From: JACKII01 sp965222315
GTDB taxonomy: Bacteria > Pseudomonadota > Alphaproteobacteria > Bin95
Length of the DNA stretch: 64,000 nt
Assembly (NCBI GenBank): GCA_965222315.1
Contig: OZ244951.1
Coordinates: forward strand, 3,658,001 to 3,722,000
Reading direction: 5' to 3'
A program made the position numbers and the translations under genes. A model generated the notes under the pieces. The model had not been told where the DNA came from. It saw only the letters and a list, made by a program, of their open reading frames with translations, and did not search any database. Positions 7,907-21,205 of the stretch are shown piece by piece (the first letter of the stretch is position 1; every line of letters begins with the position of its first letter).

Positions 7907-9556
7907 ATGCCGCAGACCGCAGCGGAAATTCTGGTCGAGACACTGCGCCTGCACGGCATCGACCGCGCCTACTGTGTGCCGGGCGAGAGCTACCTGGCGG
8001 TCATGGACGCCTTGGTCGATGATCCCGCAATCGACATCATTTCCTGCCGGCACGAAGGCGGGGCGGCCTACATGGCGGTCGCCGATGCCAAATGCACCGG
8101 CCGCCCCGGCGTCGTGCTGGCGAGCCGCGGCCCCGGCGCTACCAATGCCAGCGTCGCAATCCATTCCGCCCACCAGGGCGCCGTGCCGCTGGTCGTACTG
8201 CTGGGCCAGGTTGGCACCAAGCGCATCGGCATGACCCACACCCAGGAAATGGATTTCACCAAGACCTTTGCCGACATGGCTAAGCTGGTGGAACAGGTCA
8301 ACGATCCGGACCGCATCGGCGAAATCCTCGCCCGCGCTTTTCACGTGGCGCAGACCGGTACGCCAGGCCCGGTCATTGTCGCCCTGCCCACCGACGTGCT
8401 GGAGGCCGCAACGGAAGCGAATGCAGCCAAGCCGCTTAAGCTGGCCCGCACCGCCGCCGCGGAGTTCGAGTTGGCCGAGGTCATGGACGTGCTGACGAAA
8501 GCCGAGCGGCCGATCCTGATCGCCGGCGAGCAAACGCGCGAGGCTAAGGACATGCTGGCGAATGTCGCGGAAATGCTGCAGGTGCCGGTGATGCCAGTCT
8601 ATGAACATCAAGATGTGTTCGATCACGATCATCCGCTCTATGCCGGCGAGCTTGGCGTGCGGCCGCCGATGGCAGTCCGCCAGACCATATGGGACGCCGA
8701 TGTGATCGTCGCCGTCGGCACCCGCCTCTCCGGCGCGCCAAACCTGGGCTATACGGTGCCGCGGGAGGACCAGCATTTCATTCATGTCTATTCCGACCCG
8801 GCTGAACTCGGGAAACGCTTCCCGACGGAGGCGGCTTTCGTCGCGGACGCGGCATTGTTCCTGGAAGCACTGACCATGCACAATGCGCCCCCGCCCCCCG
8901 CAAGCCGCGCGGCCTGGTGCGAGCGGGCGCACAAGGCCTATATCGACGCCTCGGAAGCGCCGCCGCGAGAGGCTGACGACGGCATCGACTTTGCGCACGT
9001 CATCGACGCCATGAACGCACTCCTGCCACCCGATGCGGTCATCACATCGGATGCCGGCAATTTCATGTCGTGGCTGCACCACCGCTTTCGCTTCCGCCGC
9101 ACCAACCTGCTGCTCGGCTCGGAGATCGGGGCGATGGGCATGGGCATCCCCGCTGCCGTCGCTGCCTCCATCCGCTATCCGGCGCGGCAGGTATTCGGGC
9201 TTTGCGGCGATGGCGGCGCGCTGATGACCGGCTCGGAACTGGCCACCGCCATGCTGACCGGGGCGAAACCCCGCATCATCGTTGCAAACAACGAGCACTA
9301 CGGCACCATCCGCTTTCACCAGGAAACCCACTTCCCCACACGCGACCACCCGGCCACCCGCCTGCGCAACCCGGACTTCGCCGCCTATGCCGCCGCCTTC
9401 GGCGCGAAGGGCCTGCGCATCCTGCGGCCGGAAGATGCGGAACCGGTAATCAAGGAAGCCATGAAGCATAACGGCCCGGTGATCATCGAAGTCAAAACCA
9501 GCCTGGAACTCAACACCTCCATGACACGGCTAAGCGACCTGCAAGCGAAAGTCTGA
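7907..9556 (+). CDS. Thiamine diphosphate-dependent enzyme, IlvB/acetolactate synthase-like
   Basis: ThDP enzyme of 549 aa with PYR, central and PP domains. The N-terminal AAEILVETLRLHGI leads to the cofactor-activating Glu50 in CRHEGGAAYMA. SRGPGATNASVAIHSAH follows, and the PP domain carries GDGGALMTGSE and ends the ThDP motif with IIVANNEHYGT. GGTGAGGA precedes the chosen ATG. No small regulatory subunit gene is adjacent, and the next gene is a DMT exporter five bases later. It is therefore probably a catabolic or specialised decarboxylase/carboligase rather than the biosynthetic acetolactate synthase. The substrate is undetermined. Confidence 0.88.
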   Translation: MPQTAAEILVETLRLHGIDRAYCVPGESYLAVMDALVDDPAIDIISCRHEGGAAYMAVADAKCTGRPGVVLASRGPGATNASVAIHSAHQGAVPLVVLLGQVGTKRIGMTHTQEMDFTKTFADMAKLVEQVNDPDRIGEILARAFHVAQTGTPGPVIVALPTDVLEAATEANAAKPLKLARTAAAEFELAEVMDVLTKAERPILIAGEQTREAKDMLANVAEMLQVPVMPVYEHQDVFDHDHPLYAGELGVRPPMAVRQTIWDADVIVAVGTRLSGAPNLGYTVPREDQHFIHVYSDPAELGKRFPTEAAFVADAALFLEALTMHNAPPPPASRAAWCERAHKAYIDASEAPPREADDGIDFAHVIDAMNALLPPDAVITSDAGNFMSWLHHRFRFRRTNLLLGSEIGAMGMGIPAAVAASIRYPARQVFGLCGDGGALMTGSELATAMLTGAKPRIIVANNEHYGTIRFHQETHFPTRDHPATRLRNPDFAAYAAAFGAKGLRILRPEDAEPVIKEAMKHNGPVIIEVKTSLELNTSMTRLSDLQAKV

Positions 9557-9561
9557 CCCTG

Positions 9562-10449
9562 GTGTTTTCCTCCCTGCCGCCAACCGTGGGTGGCGTTCTG
9601 GTTTTCACGCTCGGGCTGTCTTTCATCGCGCTGGCCGACGCCATGGCCAAAGTGATGGGGGAGAGCATGGCGAGCCCCCAGGTCGTCTGGCTCTATCTGG
9701 TCAGCGTGCTGACGGCGCTGATGATCTACCTGCTCCTCACCCGGCAGAATTTCCGCAGGCTGGCAAAGACAAAGAAGCCCCGCCTGCAAATCGCCCGCGG
9801 CCTCAGCATCCTGGGCTCGCTGACCTTTATCTTCGCCTCGCTCCAATACCTGCCGCTGGCGGAAGCCACCGTCATCAATTTTACCGGCCCGCTTTTCATG
9901 GTCGCGCTCGCCGGTCCCATGCTGGGGGAGCAGGTTGGCTGGCGGCGCTGGGCCGCCGTCATCATCGGCCTTGCCGGCGCGATGATCGTCGTGCGGCCGG
10001 GCAGTGACGTCTTTCAGTGGGCGGCACTCCTGCCCATCGGCTCCGCCATGTTCTTCGCAATGTTCCAACTACTGACACGCAAGCTGGCAGGCCACGACAG
10101 CGCGTTCACCACCTTGTTCTATACCCAGATCGTCGCCACCGGCGGCGCCTTGCTGGCGGCGCCGTTCTTCTGGACGCCAATATCGCTCTATCAGTTGGGC
10201 TTTGCCTTTCTGGCCGGATGCGTCGGCCTGACCGCCCATTTGTGCATGTTCAACGCCTTCCGCCTGGCCGACGCCTCGCTGCTCGCGCCCATCAACTACA
10301 CGCGCATCGTTGCCAGCGTGCTGCTCGGCTATTGGATTTTCGGCAATTTGCCGGACATCTACACCGTCCTGGGGGGCGCAGTCATTATCGGCAGCGGCCT
10401 GTTCGTCATCTACCGCGAGACCAGGGTCAAGCGCGCGGTCTTGCGTTGA
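9562..10449 (+). CDS. EamA/DMT family transporter
   Basis: Inner-membrane drug/metabolite transporter of 295 aa with about ten hydrophobic segments in two EamA repeats. The signature YLPLAEATVINFTGPLF near the end of the first repeat and RLADASLLAPINYTRI in the second are typical. The start is GTG at 9562, five bases after the stop of the ThDP enzyme gene, so the two are probably co-transcribed and the exporter may handle its product or substrate. Its last 23 bases overlap the convergent DMT gene at 10427. Confidence 0.88.
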   Translation: MFSSLPPTVGGVLVFTLGLSFIALADAMAKVMGESMASPQVVWLYLVSVLTALMIYLLLTRQNFRRLAKTKKPRLQIARGLSILGSLTFIFASLQYLPLAEATVINFTGPLFMVALAGPMLGEQVGWRRWAAVIIGLAGAMIVVRPGSDVFQWAALLPIGSAMFFAMFQLLTRKLAGHDSAFTTLFYTQIVATGGALLAAPFFWTPISLYQLGFAFLAGCVGLTAHLCMFNAFRLADASLLAPINYTRIVASVLLGYWIFGNLPDIYTVLGGAVIIGSGLFVIYRETRVKRAVLR

Positions 10450-11284
10450 CAAGCCATATCCCGACGGACGCCAAGGCGAACCCGGCAATGGCCAGCGGCG
10501 TCAATGTCTCGCCCAACAGCACAAACCCAAAGACCGCCGTCAGCCCCGGCGTCAGGTAGAAATTCGCTGCCACCTTCCCGGCCGTGCCGCTGTTCAGCAT
10601 GTAGAGATAGAGCCCCATGCCGCCGAGCGAGACGCCGAAGATCAGATAGAGCAGCGTGCCAACGCTCGCCGGTGTCCAAACCACGGCAACATCCTCGAAC
10701 AACACCATCATCACCGCGCAGAACACCGCACCCGACAACAGTTGCACGGCATTGGCGTGGGCGGCGGGTACCCCGCGGGCAAAGCGGGAGAACAGCAGTG
10801 TCCCCGCCACCATCGACGCGACCGAGACGAGCGCCCAAGCCATGCCCGCGCCATTCTGCAATTCAAGCAGATTGATCCCGGCAACCAGCGCAACGCCGCC
10901 GGTGCCGAGCGCAAATCCCAGCCACTGCCGCCAGCCGAACCGGTCGCCCAACAGCGGGATGGAGAGCGCCGCCACCATGATCGGCTGCAACGAACCGGCC
11001 AGCGCCATGGTCGCGCCGGTGATCTGCGTCATGGCGATATAGGCGCCGCCCAGATAGCAGCCGTTCATCAACACGCCGGCCAGCGCCGTCACCCTCCAAC
11101 GCCCGCGCAGTTCGCGCCAGCGCCGCGGCTGCAATACGCTTAGGACGAGCGCCAGCAACACGCCCGCAATCGCAAACCGGATCGTCAGAAAATACAGTGG
11201 CGTGACATCGGGCAGCCCCGCCCTCACCGCGATGAACGCGCCGGACCAAAGACAGATGAAGGCGATCGGCGCGAAGATGGCCAT
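10427..11284 (-). CDS. EamA/DMT family transporter
   Basis: Second DMT-superfamily transporter, 285 aa, with about ten membrane segments. It starts MAIFAPIAFICLWSGAFIAV with the small-residue-rich TM1 of the family, and the second repeat ends with LLGETLTPLAIAGFALASVG. It is only distantly similar to its convergent neighbour, so the pair is not a recent duplication. The 3' ends overlap by 23 bp. The substrate is unknown. Confidence 0.87.
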   Translation of the reverse strand: MAIFAPIAFICLWSGAFIAVRAGLPDVTPLYFLTIRFAIAGVLLALVLSVLQPRRWRELRGRWRVTALAGVLMNGCYLGGAYIAMTQITGATMALAGSLQPIMVAALSIPLLGDRFGWRQWLGFALGTGGVALVAGINLLELQNGAGMAWALVSVASMVAGTLLFSRFARGVPAAHANAVQLLSGAVFCAVMMVLFEDVAVVWTPASVGTLLYLIFGVSLGGMGLYLYMLNSGTAGKVAANFYLTPGLTAVFGFVLLGETLTPLAIAGFALASVGIWLVNARPRA

Positions 11285-11365
11285 TGCGGAGGCGACTCAA
11301 TCGAGGGGGGTGACTGTGGAATACTGCAACCGGAGCAAACGAAATTAGCGCCCCAGATACGCGAA

Positions 11366-11394
11366 CGCCGCGTCATCCGGGGGATAACGCGGCG
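11366..11394 (-). terminator. Hairpin after rpoC (probable terminator of the rpo operon)
   Basis: Inverted repeat with 13-bp arms (11366-11378 and 11382-11394) around a three-base loop, about 30 bp beyond the rpoC stop. One G-U pair is needed. The downstream U-run on the minus strand is weak, so factor-independent termination is plausible but not certain. Confidence 0.5.
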
Positions 11395-11423
11395 CAGCGC
11401 AACAAGGGTTAATTCCGCAGGCG

Positions 11424-15608
<4,185 letters not shown>

Positions 15609-15671
15609 ATCTTATCTCCTATGCCCATGAGTAAAGGGCGGTACTGGAGGCATTTGTCAAACGCACGTTTA

Positions 15672-15697
15672 CGGCACTGACCATATGGTCAGTGCCG
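15672..15697. repeat. Perfect 26-bp palindrome in the rpoB-rpoC spacer
   Basis: The sequence reads the same on both strands across 26 bases, centred on CATATG. In mRNA it would form a hairpin of about 10 bp with a minimal loop, between the rpoB stop (15726) and the rpoC start (15608). There is no U-tract after it. It could be an mRNA processing or stability element, an attenuator, or a DNA site for a dimeric protein. Confidence 0.6.
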
Positions 15698-15725
15698 CTC
15701 AGATTCACGGTTGGCCGAAGCAGGC

Positions 15726-18700
15726 TCAGGCTTGCTCCTCCAGCAACTCCACGTTCAGTCCCAGTGACCGGAGTTCCTTGATCAACACGTTAAACGATTC
15801 CGGGATGCCGGCATCGAACGTGTCATCGCCCCGAACGATAGCCTCGTAGACTTTCGTACGGCCGGCCACGTCATCGGATTTCACAGTCAGCATCTCTTGC
15901 AGGGTATAGGCTGCACCGTAAGCCTGCAATGCCCACACTTCCATTTCACCGAATCGCTGTCCGCCGAACTGCGCCTTACCGCCCAGCGGCTGCTGGGTGA
16001 CCAGGCTGTACGGGCCGATGGAACGGGCGTGGATCTTGTCGTCGACCAAGTGGTGCAGCTTCAGCATGTAGATGTAGCCCACGGTCACTTTCCGGTCGAA
16101 GGCTTCACCTGTCCGGCCGTTGATCAGGGTGGACTGACCGGATTCGTGCAGTCCGGCCTGGGTAAGCTTCTCCCGGATGTCGTCCTCGCGCGCGCCGTCG
16201 AAAACCGGAGTCGCAATCGGCACGCCTTTCCGCAGGTTGTGCGCCATCTCAATCAGCTGGTCGTCGTCCATGGCGTTGACGACATCGGTATAGCCGTCGC
16301 CATAAACGCTATGGATCTTGCCACGCAGGTCGCTGATCTCTGCCTTGCCTTGCGGGAAGGCATCCAAAATATCCCCGATCTGGCGGCCAAGGCCCGCACA
16401 GGCCCAGCCCAGATGGGTCTCCAAAATCTGTCCGACATTCATGCGGCTTGGCACGCCCAGCGGGTTGAGCACCACGTCGACCGGCCGGCCATCCTCCAGA
16501 TGAGGCATGTCCTCGATCGGCACGATGCGGCTGACCACACCCTTGTTGCCATGACGGCCGGCCATCTTGTCGCCCGGCTGCAGCTTGCGCTTCACCGCGA
16601 TGAAGACCTTGACCATCTTCATCACGCCCGGAGGCAGTTCGTCGCCGCGCTCCAGCTTTTCGATCTTGCTGTCGAACCGCTCGTTCAGGCCCTTGACGCC
16701 CTGGTCGAAACGCTGGGACAGCGCCTCGGCCTCGGCCATGACCGCATCATCGCCGACGACCAAGCGGCGGAGTTCACCGCTGGTCAGGCCGTCGATGACC
16801 TCGCCGGTCAGTTCGGTGCCCGCCCGGCATCCTTCGATACCCTTGGTGACGGTCTTGCCGAGCATCAGCTCCCGTAGGCGCGCGTTGTAGGAACGGGTCA
16901 GAATGCCCCGCTCGTCATCGCGGTCTTTCGCCAGGCGTTCGATTTCGTGCTGGTCGATCTGGCGGCCGCGTTCGTCCTTCTCCACGCCGCGGCGGGAAAA
17001 TACTCGGACTTCCACCACCGTGCCGACCACGCCCGGCGGCGTTTTCAGCGAGGTATCGCGAACGTCGGAGGCTTTCTCACCGAAGATCGCGCGCAGGAGT
17101 TTCTCCTCCGGCGTCATCGGCGATTCACCCTTCGGCGTCACCTTGCCGACCAGAATGTCGCCCGGATTGATCTCCGCACCGACATAAACGATGCCGGCCT
17201 CATCGAGGTTGCGCAGCGCTTCTTCGCCAACGTTCGGAATATCGCGGGTGATTTCTTCCTGGCCCAGCTTGGTATCGCGGGCCATCACCTCGAATTCCTC
17301 GATATGGATCGACGTGAATACATCGTCCCGGACGATGCGTTCGGAGATCACAATCGAGTCTTCGAAGTTGTAGCCATTCCACGGCATGAACGCGACCAGC
17401 GCATTGCGGCCAAGCGCCAGCTCGCCGCGGTCGGTTGACGGGCCATCGGCGATGATATCGCCACGCGCGACCTGCTGCCCGACACGCACCAACGGCTTCT
17501 GCGTGATGCAGGTGCTTTGGTTGGAGCGCTGGAACTTCTGCAGGTTGTAAATGTCGACCCCGGTATCGCCCGCTGCCTCGTCTTCATTGATGCGGATAAC
17601 GATACGTTGGGCGTCCAACTGATCGATCACGCCGCCGCGCCGCGCCGTAACGGCAGCGCCGGAATCCCGCGCCACATGCACTTCCATGCCCGTTCCGACA
17701 AACGGTGCATCCGACTGCAACAACGGCACCGCCTGGCGCTGCATGTTGGAGCCCATGAGCGCGCGGTTGGCGTCATCGTTCTCCAGGAACGGAATCAGCG
17801 CCGCAGCGACAGAGACAAGCTGCTTCGGCGACACGTCGATATAATCGACCTGTTCACGCGGCACCATCTGCGGGTTGCCGTTCTTACGGCTGCTCACCAG
17901 ATCGTCGATGAACCGCTTGCCCTCATCCAGCGGCAGGTTGGCCTGCGCCACCGCATACCGGCCCTCTTCCATGGCCGACATGTAGACGACCTCGTCGGTC
18001 ACCACGCCGTCTTCGACCTTGCGGTACGGGCTTTCGATGAAGCCGTACTGGTTGATGCGGGCAAAGGTGGCCAGCGAGTTAATCAGGCCGATATTCGGGC
18101 CTTCCGGCGTCTCGATCGGGCAGATACGGCCATAGTGAGTCGGGTGAACGTCGCGCACTTCGAAGCCGGCACGCTCGCGGGTCAGGCCGCCCGGGCCAAG
18201 CGCGGACAGGCGCCGCTTATGGGTAATTTCCGACAGCGGATTGGTCTGGTCCATGAACTGGGACAGCTGCGAGGAGCCAAAGAACTCCCGCACCGCGGCC
18301 GCAGCGGGCTTCGCGTTGATCAGGTCCTGCGGCATCACGCTATCGACCTCGACCGCGCTCATGCGCTCGCGGATCGCGCGCTCCATGCGGAGCAGGCCGA
18401 CACGGTACTGGTTCTCCAGCAATTCGCCGACCGACCGCACGCGGCGGTTGCCCAGGTGGTCGATATCGTCGATATCGCCGATGCCATCCTTCAGGCCGAC
18501 CAGAGTCTTGACGATGGCCAGCACGTCGTCCTTGCGCAGCACGCGCATGGTGTCCGGCGCATCCAGCTCCAGACGGGCATTCATCTTGACCCGGCCCACG
18601 GCGGAAAGGTCGTAGCGCTCGCTATCGAAGAACAGCGACTTGAACATGGCATCAGCCGATTCCGGCGTCGGCGGCTCGCCCGGGCGCATGACGCGGTAGA

Positions 18701-19931
18701 TGTCGTTGAGCGCGTCCTCACGCTCCATATTCTTATCGAGCATCAGGGTATTGCGGATGTACGGGCCGATATTCACCATATCGATGGCGAGGATTTCCAG
18801 CTCGTTGATCCCGGCTTCGCTCAGGGTCTCCAGCAATTCCTCGGTCACCTCGGCACCGGCTTCCGCATAGATCGCGCCGGTTTCCATGTTGACAATGTCA
18901 TAGGCAATATAGCGCCGAAGCAGTTCCGCCTCTTCCTGCAACTGGCGGGTAGCGCCAACTTCCTCAATCTTGCGGAGCGTGCGGCCGGTCACTTTCGTGC
19001 CCGCCTTGGCCAGGATTTCGCCGGTCGCCGCATCGCGCAGGTCGGCATTCAGCTTCGAGCCGCGCAGCTTCTCCGGGTCGAGCGCACAGCTCCAGCCCTC
19101 CGCTTCCCGGGTGAAGGACTCGCTATCGTAGAAAAATTCCAGAATCTCTTCCGGCGACATGCCGGAAACTTCCTCCAACGGCACCGCATCGCCCTGGGCC
19201 GCCATATCGATCCGGCGCTGCACGGTCTTTGCGCTGTCCAGCGCCATCAGCATCGTCGTCACCGGCAGCTTCCGGCGCCGGTCGATGCGGACATAGACCA
19301 TGTCCTTCGCGTCGAACTCGAAGTCCAGCCAGGAGCCGCGGTAGGGAATCACGCGGGCGGAGTAGAGATATTTGCCGCTGGCATGGGTCTTGCCGCGGTC
19401 ATGGTCGAAAAAGACGCCCGGCGAGCGGTGCATCTGGCTGACGATCACGCGCTCCGTGCCGTTGACGATGAAGGTGCCCTTGTCCGTCATGAGCGGCATG
19501 TCGCCCATGTAAACGTCCTGCTCCTTGATATCGCGGATCGAGCGCGCGCCCGTATCCTCGTCGATATCCCAAACCACCAGACGCAGCGTCACCTTCAGCG
19601 GTGCGGCATAGGTAATGCCTCGCTGCATGCACTCTTCGGTGTCGTATTTCGGCTCTTCGAACTCATAATCGACGAATTCGAGCTGGGACTTCTCGGCAAA
19701 ATCCTTGATCGGGAACACCGAGGTCAGCGCTTCCCAAAGACCGCCATCCCGGCGCTCTTCCGGCCCTGCGCCAAACTGCAGGAAGCCGTCATAGGAGGCC
19801 TTCTGCACCTCGATCAGGTTCGGCAGATCGGCGACCTCAGAGATTTTGCCGAAGCTGCGCCGCAGGCGGTTCACACCACCCAGCACACGCATGGACGCAC
19901 CGCTTGTCAAAGCGCCATTGATGGCATTCAT
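15726..19931 (-). CDS. rpoB: RNA polymerase beta subunit
   Basis: Catalytic subunit of RNA polymerase, 1401 aa. The N-terminus RRSFGKISEVADLPNLIEVQ is canonical. The rifampicin pocket reads SQFMDQTNPLSEITHKRRLS with the residues usual in sensitive enzymes, and GRICPIETPEGPNIGLI follows. The C-terminal MEVWALQAYGAAYTLQEMLT contacts beta'. The start at 19931 is supported by AAGGAGA. The frame is open to 20024, but that part runs through a tandem repeat and has no family similarity. Transcription is probably shared with rplJL. Confidence 0.98.
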   Translation of the reverse strand: MNAINGALTSGASMRVLGGVNRLRRSFGKISEVADLPNLIEVQKASYDGFLQFGAGPEERRDGGLWEALTSVFPIKDFAEKSQLEFVDYEFEEPKYDTEECMQRGITYAAPLKVTLRLVVWDIDEDTGARSIRDIKEQDVYMGDMPLMTDKGTFIVNGTERVIVSQMHRSPGVFFDHDRGKTHASGKYLYSARVIPYRGSWLDFEFDAKDMVYVRIDRRRKLPVTTMLMALDSAKTVQRRIDMAAQGDAVPLEEVSGMSPEEILEFFYDSESFTREAEGWSCALDPEKLRGSKLNADLRDAATGEILAKAGTKVTGRTLRKIEEVGATRQLQEEAELLRRYIAYDIVNMETGAIYAEAGAEVTEELLETLSEAGINELEILAIDMVNIGPYIRNTLMLDKNMEREDALNDIYRVMRPGEPPTPESADAMFKSLFFDSERYDLSAVGRVKMNARLELDAPDTMRVLRKDDVLAIVKTLVGLKDGIGDIDDIDHLGNRRVRSVGELLENQYRVGLLRMERAIRERMSAVEVDSVMPQDLINAKPAAAAVREFFGSSQLSQFMDQTNPLSEITHKRRLSALGPGGLTRERAGFEVRDVHPTHYGRICPIETPEGPNIGLINSLATFARINQYGFIESPYRKVEDGVVTDEVVYMSAMEEGRYAVAQANLPLDEGKRFIDDLVSSRKNGNPQMVPREQVDYIDVSPKQLVSVAAALIPFLENDDANRALMGSNMQRQAVPLLQSDAPFVGTGMEVHVARDSGAAVTARRGGVIDQLDAQRIVIRINEDEAAGDTGVDIYNLQKFQRSNQSTCITQKPLVRVGQQVARGDIIADGPSTDRGELALGRNALVAFMPWNGYNFEDSIVISERIVRDDVFTSIHIEEFEVMARDTKLGQEEITRDIPNVGEEALRNLDEAGIVYVGAEINPGDILVGKVTPKGESPMTPEEKLLRAIFGEKASDVRDTSLKTPPGVVGTVVEVRVFSRRGVEKDERGRQIDQHEIERLAKDRDDERGILTRSYNARLRELMLGKTVTKGIEGCRAGTELTGEVIDGLTSGELRRLVVGDDAVMAEAEALSQRFDQGVKGLNERFDSKIEKLERGDELPPGVMKMVKVFIAVKRKLQPGDKMAGRHGNKGVVSRIVPIEDMPHLEDGRPVDVVLNPLGVPSRMNVGQILETHLGWACAGLGRQIGDILDAFPQGKAEISDLRGKIHSVYGDGYTDVVNAMDDDQLIEMAHNLRKGVPIATPVFDGAREDDIREKLTQAGLHESGQSTLINGRTGEAFDRKVTVGYIYMLKLHHLVDDKIHARSIGPYSLVTQQPLGGKAQFGGQRFGEMEVWALQAYGAAYTLQEMLTVKSDDVAGRTKVYEAIVRGDDTFDAGIPESFNVLIKELRSLGLNVELLEEQA

Positions 19932-19945
19932 GCTCGAATCTCCTT

Positions 19946-20019
19946 CACCGATCCACAATGCGCCGGAGTAAACCGGCACAGGCACCGATCCACATAGTAC
20001 CGGACACAACCGGCACGGG
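19946..20019 (-). repeat. Two tandem 37-bp repeats upstream of rpoB
   Basis: Two adjacent copies (19946-19982 and 19983-20019), each beginning CACCGATCCACA and ending near AACCGGCAC. I count about 29 of 37 matching bases. They lie directly before the rpoB ribosome-binding site, in the rplL-rpoB leader. They could be structured mRNA modules or a simple local duplication. Confidence 0.7.
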
Positions 20020-20130
20020 ATCATTCACAAACCAACACAAAGCGGCGCAACGCATGACCTCCACATGGGAAGCTTGCGATCTGCGCCCTAACACTTTCTT
20101 AACGACCGCCCCCTTGATGGAGGCGGCCAC

Positions 20131-20157
20131 GGCTGCCCGGGCAAATCCCGGGCAGCC
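20131..20157 (-). terminator. Strong hairpin between rplL and rpoB (attenuator-like)
   Basis: Perfect 11-bp GC-rich stem (arms 20131-20141 and 20147-20157) with a five-base loop, about 36 bp beyond the rplL stop. No U-run follows on the minus strand, and rpoB follows, so full termination is unlikely. In E. coli the rplL-rpoB spacer holds a partial attenuator and an RNase III site that lower rpoB expression relative to L7/L12. This hairpin is in the same place. Confidence 0.55.
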
Positions 20158-20193
20158 GCAGTACCGTAACGTCACTTGCCAACCGGCGGGAGC

Positions 20194-20583
20194 CTACTTC
20201 AGCTCCACCGACGCGCCGACATCCTCGAGCTTCTTCTTCAGCTCTTCGGCTTCGGCCTTGGCAACGGCTTCCTTCACCGGCTTCGGTGCGCCTTCGACCA
20301 GGTCCTTGGCTTCTTTCAGGCCCAGGCCGGTGATCGCGCGGACTTCCTTAATGACGTTGATTTTCTTGTCGCCGGCGGCGGTCAAGATCACGTCAAATTC
20401 GTCCTTCTCTTCAGCCGGCGCGGCAGCAGCGGCGTCACCGCCGCCACCAGCCATCATCGGCATCGCCATCGGAGCAGCGGCGGCGGAAACGCCCCACTTG
20501 TCTTCCAGCAGTTTTGCCAGTTCGGCAGCCTCAAGAACGGTCAGGTTCGAGAGTTCGTCTACGAGTTTCTCTAGATCAGCCAT
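20194..20583 (-). CDS. rplL: 50S ribosomal protein L7/L12
   Basis: Stalk protein of the large subunit that recruits translation factors, 129 aa. It has an N-terminal dimerisation domain (MADLEKLVDELSNLTVLEAA), an Ala/Gly/Met-rich hinge and the C-terminal domain EFDVILTAAGDKKINVIKEV with ITGLGLKEAKDLVEGAPKP. It follows rplJ by 76 bp in the standard order. Upstream of rpoB it is separated by a hairpin and a tandem repeat. Confidence 0.99.
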   Translation of the reverse strand: MADLEKLVDELSNLTVLEAAELAKLLEDKWGVSAAAAPMAMPMMAGGGGDAAAAAPAEEKDEFDVILTAAGDKKINVIKEVRAITGLGLKEAKDLVEGAPKPVKEAVAKAEAEELKKKLEDVGASVELK

Positions 20584-20659
20584 GATATTTGTCCTTCTAA
20601 GATCGGTTCATCTGTTGGGTAACGGATGGGCCGAACAATTCCTTGTGGTTTGCCGCGCA

Positions 20660-21205
20660 CTAAGCGGCAGTTGCGCCGTATGCAGCGAACACGCGGGCCA
20701 GTTTGGCCTGCGGCGCGCCTGCAAGCGTGACGAGCTGGGTTGCCGGCTGTGGCAGCACGCCAACCACCTTGGTGGCCGGAGCGTTGATGAGACCGACCAA
20801 CTTGGCCCTGAATTCGTCCAGAGAGGGCAGCTTGGATAGCTGCTCGACCGCGTCTGCGTCCATGACTTGGCTGCCGATGACGCCGCCAACGATCTTGAAC
20901 TTGTTGTTCTCGTTCGCATAGGCCACGCACACTTTCGCCGCCGCCACGGGATCGACCGAAAAGGCCGCCGCAGTCGGACCCTGGAACAGTTCGCTCGCAC
21001 TTTCGAATGGCGTGCCTTCGATTGCGATCTTGGCAAGCCTGTTCTTGGTGACACGGAACATCGTTCCAGCCTCCCGCATTTTGGCGCGGAGATTGGTCAT
21101 CTCCGCAACCGTCATGCCGGACTGTTGCACCACAATGAGCACCCCCATTTGCTGAAGCTGCTCACTGAACTGTTCGACCAGTTCTTCTTTCTGCTGACGC
21201 AGCAC
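20660..21205 (-). CDS. rplJ: 50S ribosomal protein L10
   Basis: Ribosomal stalk base protein, 181 aa, anchoring L7/L12 dimers to 23S rRNA and normally acting as a translational repressor of its own operon when free. Recognised by QQKEELVEQFSEQL, TVAEMTNLRAKMREAGT and FRVTKNRLAKIA. The start appears to be GTG at 21205, with GGAG upstream. It is preceded by a long structured leader (21206-21634). Confidence 0.98.
   Translation of the reverse strand: MLRQQKEELVEQFSEQLQQMGVLIVVQQSGMTVAEMTNLRAKMREAGTMFRVTKNRLAKIAIEGTPFESASELFQGPTAAAFSVDPVAAAKVCVAYANENNKFKIVGGVIGSQVMDADAVEQLSKLPSLDEFRAKLVGLINAPATKVVGVLPQPATQLVTLAGAPQAKLARVFAAYGATAA

Noticed and set aside
17517..19997. 826-codon frame opposite rpoB
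   Set aside because: Antisense shadow of rpoB. Composition is His/Arg/Gln-rich and no family is recognised.
19932..20024. N-terminal extension of rpoB
   Set aside because: Open only because of the tandem repeats. No family similarity, and the RBS at 19931 is good.
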